Shown one piece after another: positions 31,419 through 31,733 of a DNA stretch of 31,733 bases (position 1 is its first letter; every line of letters starts with the position of its first letter). The notes below the pieces were generated by a model. The model worked only from the letters and a program-made list of their open reading frames with translations, was not told the origin of the DNA and did no database searches. The DNA lies in assembly GCA_029378245.1 (NCBI GenBank), contig JARKIF010000301.1, positions 1 through 31,733 on the forward strand, read 5' to 3'. The stretch is from Roridomyces roridus. Taxonomy: Eukaryota > Basidiomycota > Agaricomycetes > Agaricales > Mycenaceae. A program made the position numbers and the translations under genes.

Positions 31419-31733
31419 CATATATTGTGCAAGTACGACAATTCATCGCGTGGACTCGGAACAGCTCTTGTCTCTCTCAAGGATCCAGTTAGATCCATCC
31501 GAGAAGAGAAATTTCAATTCGATCATTTCCTACCCTTGCCACCCCTCGTTCGAATCGAGGCCGGGCCATGCCGTTGATGTGAAGTTTCTTCTTTTTCTGG
31601 CCAAATGTAAGTGGTTGTCCTTGGATTGTTGGACGAACGGAAGGCCAGCTGGCCATTGGTAACAAGAAAAGCCCTGTACATGAGTGCTAAAATCGTAAGT
31701 GTCCCGGGACCCGGATTCGGATTCTGCTCCGAG
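31419..31733. other. 3' flank of the NLR-like gene
   Basis: No gene was recognised. A T-arm-like hairpin lies at 31544-31560. The window ends in GC-rich sequence with a CCCGGGACCCGG block. Confidence 0.5.
31544..31560. other. tRNA T-arm-like hairpin
   Basis: CCTCG-TTCGAAT-CGAGG is a perfect 5-bp stem with a 7-nt T-loop sequence. There is no matching acceptor stem around it. It differs from the hairpin at 16448-16464 by one loop base, and the flanks share GCC on the right. Confidence 0.5.

Noticed and set aside
1..31733. CRISPR array, bacterial operons or ribosomal RNA genes
   Set aside because: Dense spliceosomal introns and eukaryotic gene families show nuclear fungal DNA. No array with regular spacers and no rRNA sequence was seen.

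Overview
The window looks like nuclear DNA of a mushroom-forming basidiomycete (Agaricomycetes). Coding regions are GC-rich and cut by many 45-60 bp GT-AG introns. The gene families are typical of that group: a MYND-finger protein, an arylsulfotransferase-like secreted protein, an NLR-like NB-ARC/TPR protein and a Ty3/Gypsy chromovirus. All calls rest on reading the sequence; no database search was run.

Layout. 289-2060 (-): frame-broken hypothetical gene with a Tyr/Asp-rich N-terminus. 2.3-4.4 kb: non-coding, with a GC-rich inverted repeat and seven copies of a tRNA T-arm-like motif. 4415-6872 (+): intact malic enzyme gene whose 14 exons sum exactly to 593 codons. 6.9-8.7 kb: no recognisable gene. 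8685-9264 (-): intact two-exon gene for a 174-aa, probably mitochondrial protein of unknown function. A frame-broken paralogue lies at 16487-17102 (-). 9.3-14.0 kb: mostly non-coding, with a MITE-like element at 12.7-13.55 kb. 14262-16260 (+): decayed MYND-finger gene. 17702-19584 (+): decayed arylsulfotransferase-like gene. 19901-20189 (-): three-exon gene for a 60-aa secreted peptide.

21308-31418 (+): NLR-like gene with an N-terminal helical domain, an NB-ARC domain and a TPR-like C-terminus. It is split after residue ~429 by a complete 6,655-bp LTR retrotransposon (22836-29490) with a 5-bp target duplication. The two 475-bp LTRs are identical, so the insertion is very recent.

The retrotransposon is the most informative part of the window. 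It encodes a zinc-knuckle Gag, then a Pol with protease, reverse transcriptase, RNase H, integrase and chromodomain. Pol is in the -1 frame, behind a GGGTTTT slippery heptamer and a 12-bp stem. No tRNA-type primer-binding site follows the 5' LTR. Instead, 12 nt just inside the element are exactly complementary to 12 nt of the LTR 41 bp below a TATA box, which is the signature of Tf1/sushi-type self-priming.

Several genes (MYND, arylsulfotransferase, the paralogue, the leftmost gene, one site in the NLR) carry single-base frame breaks, several of them in short homopolymers. The malic enzyme and pol are clean. Either these loci are true pseudogenes or part of the pattern is residual assembly error.
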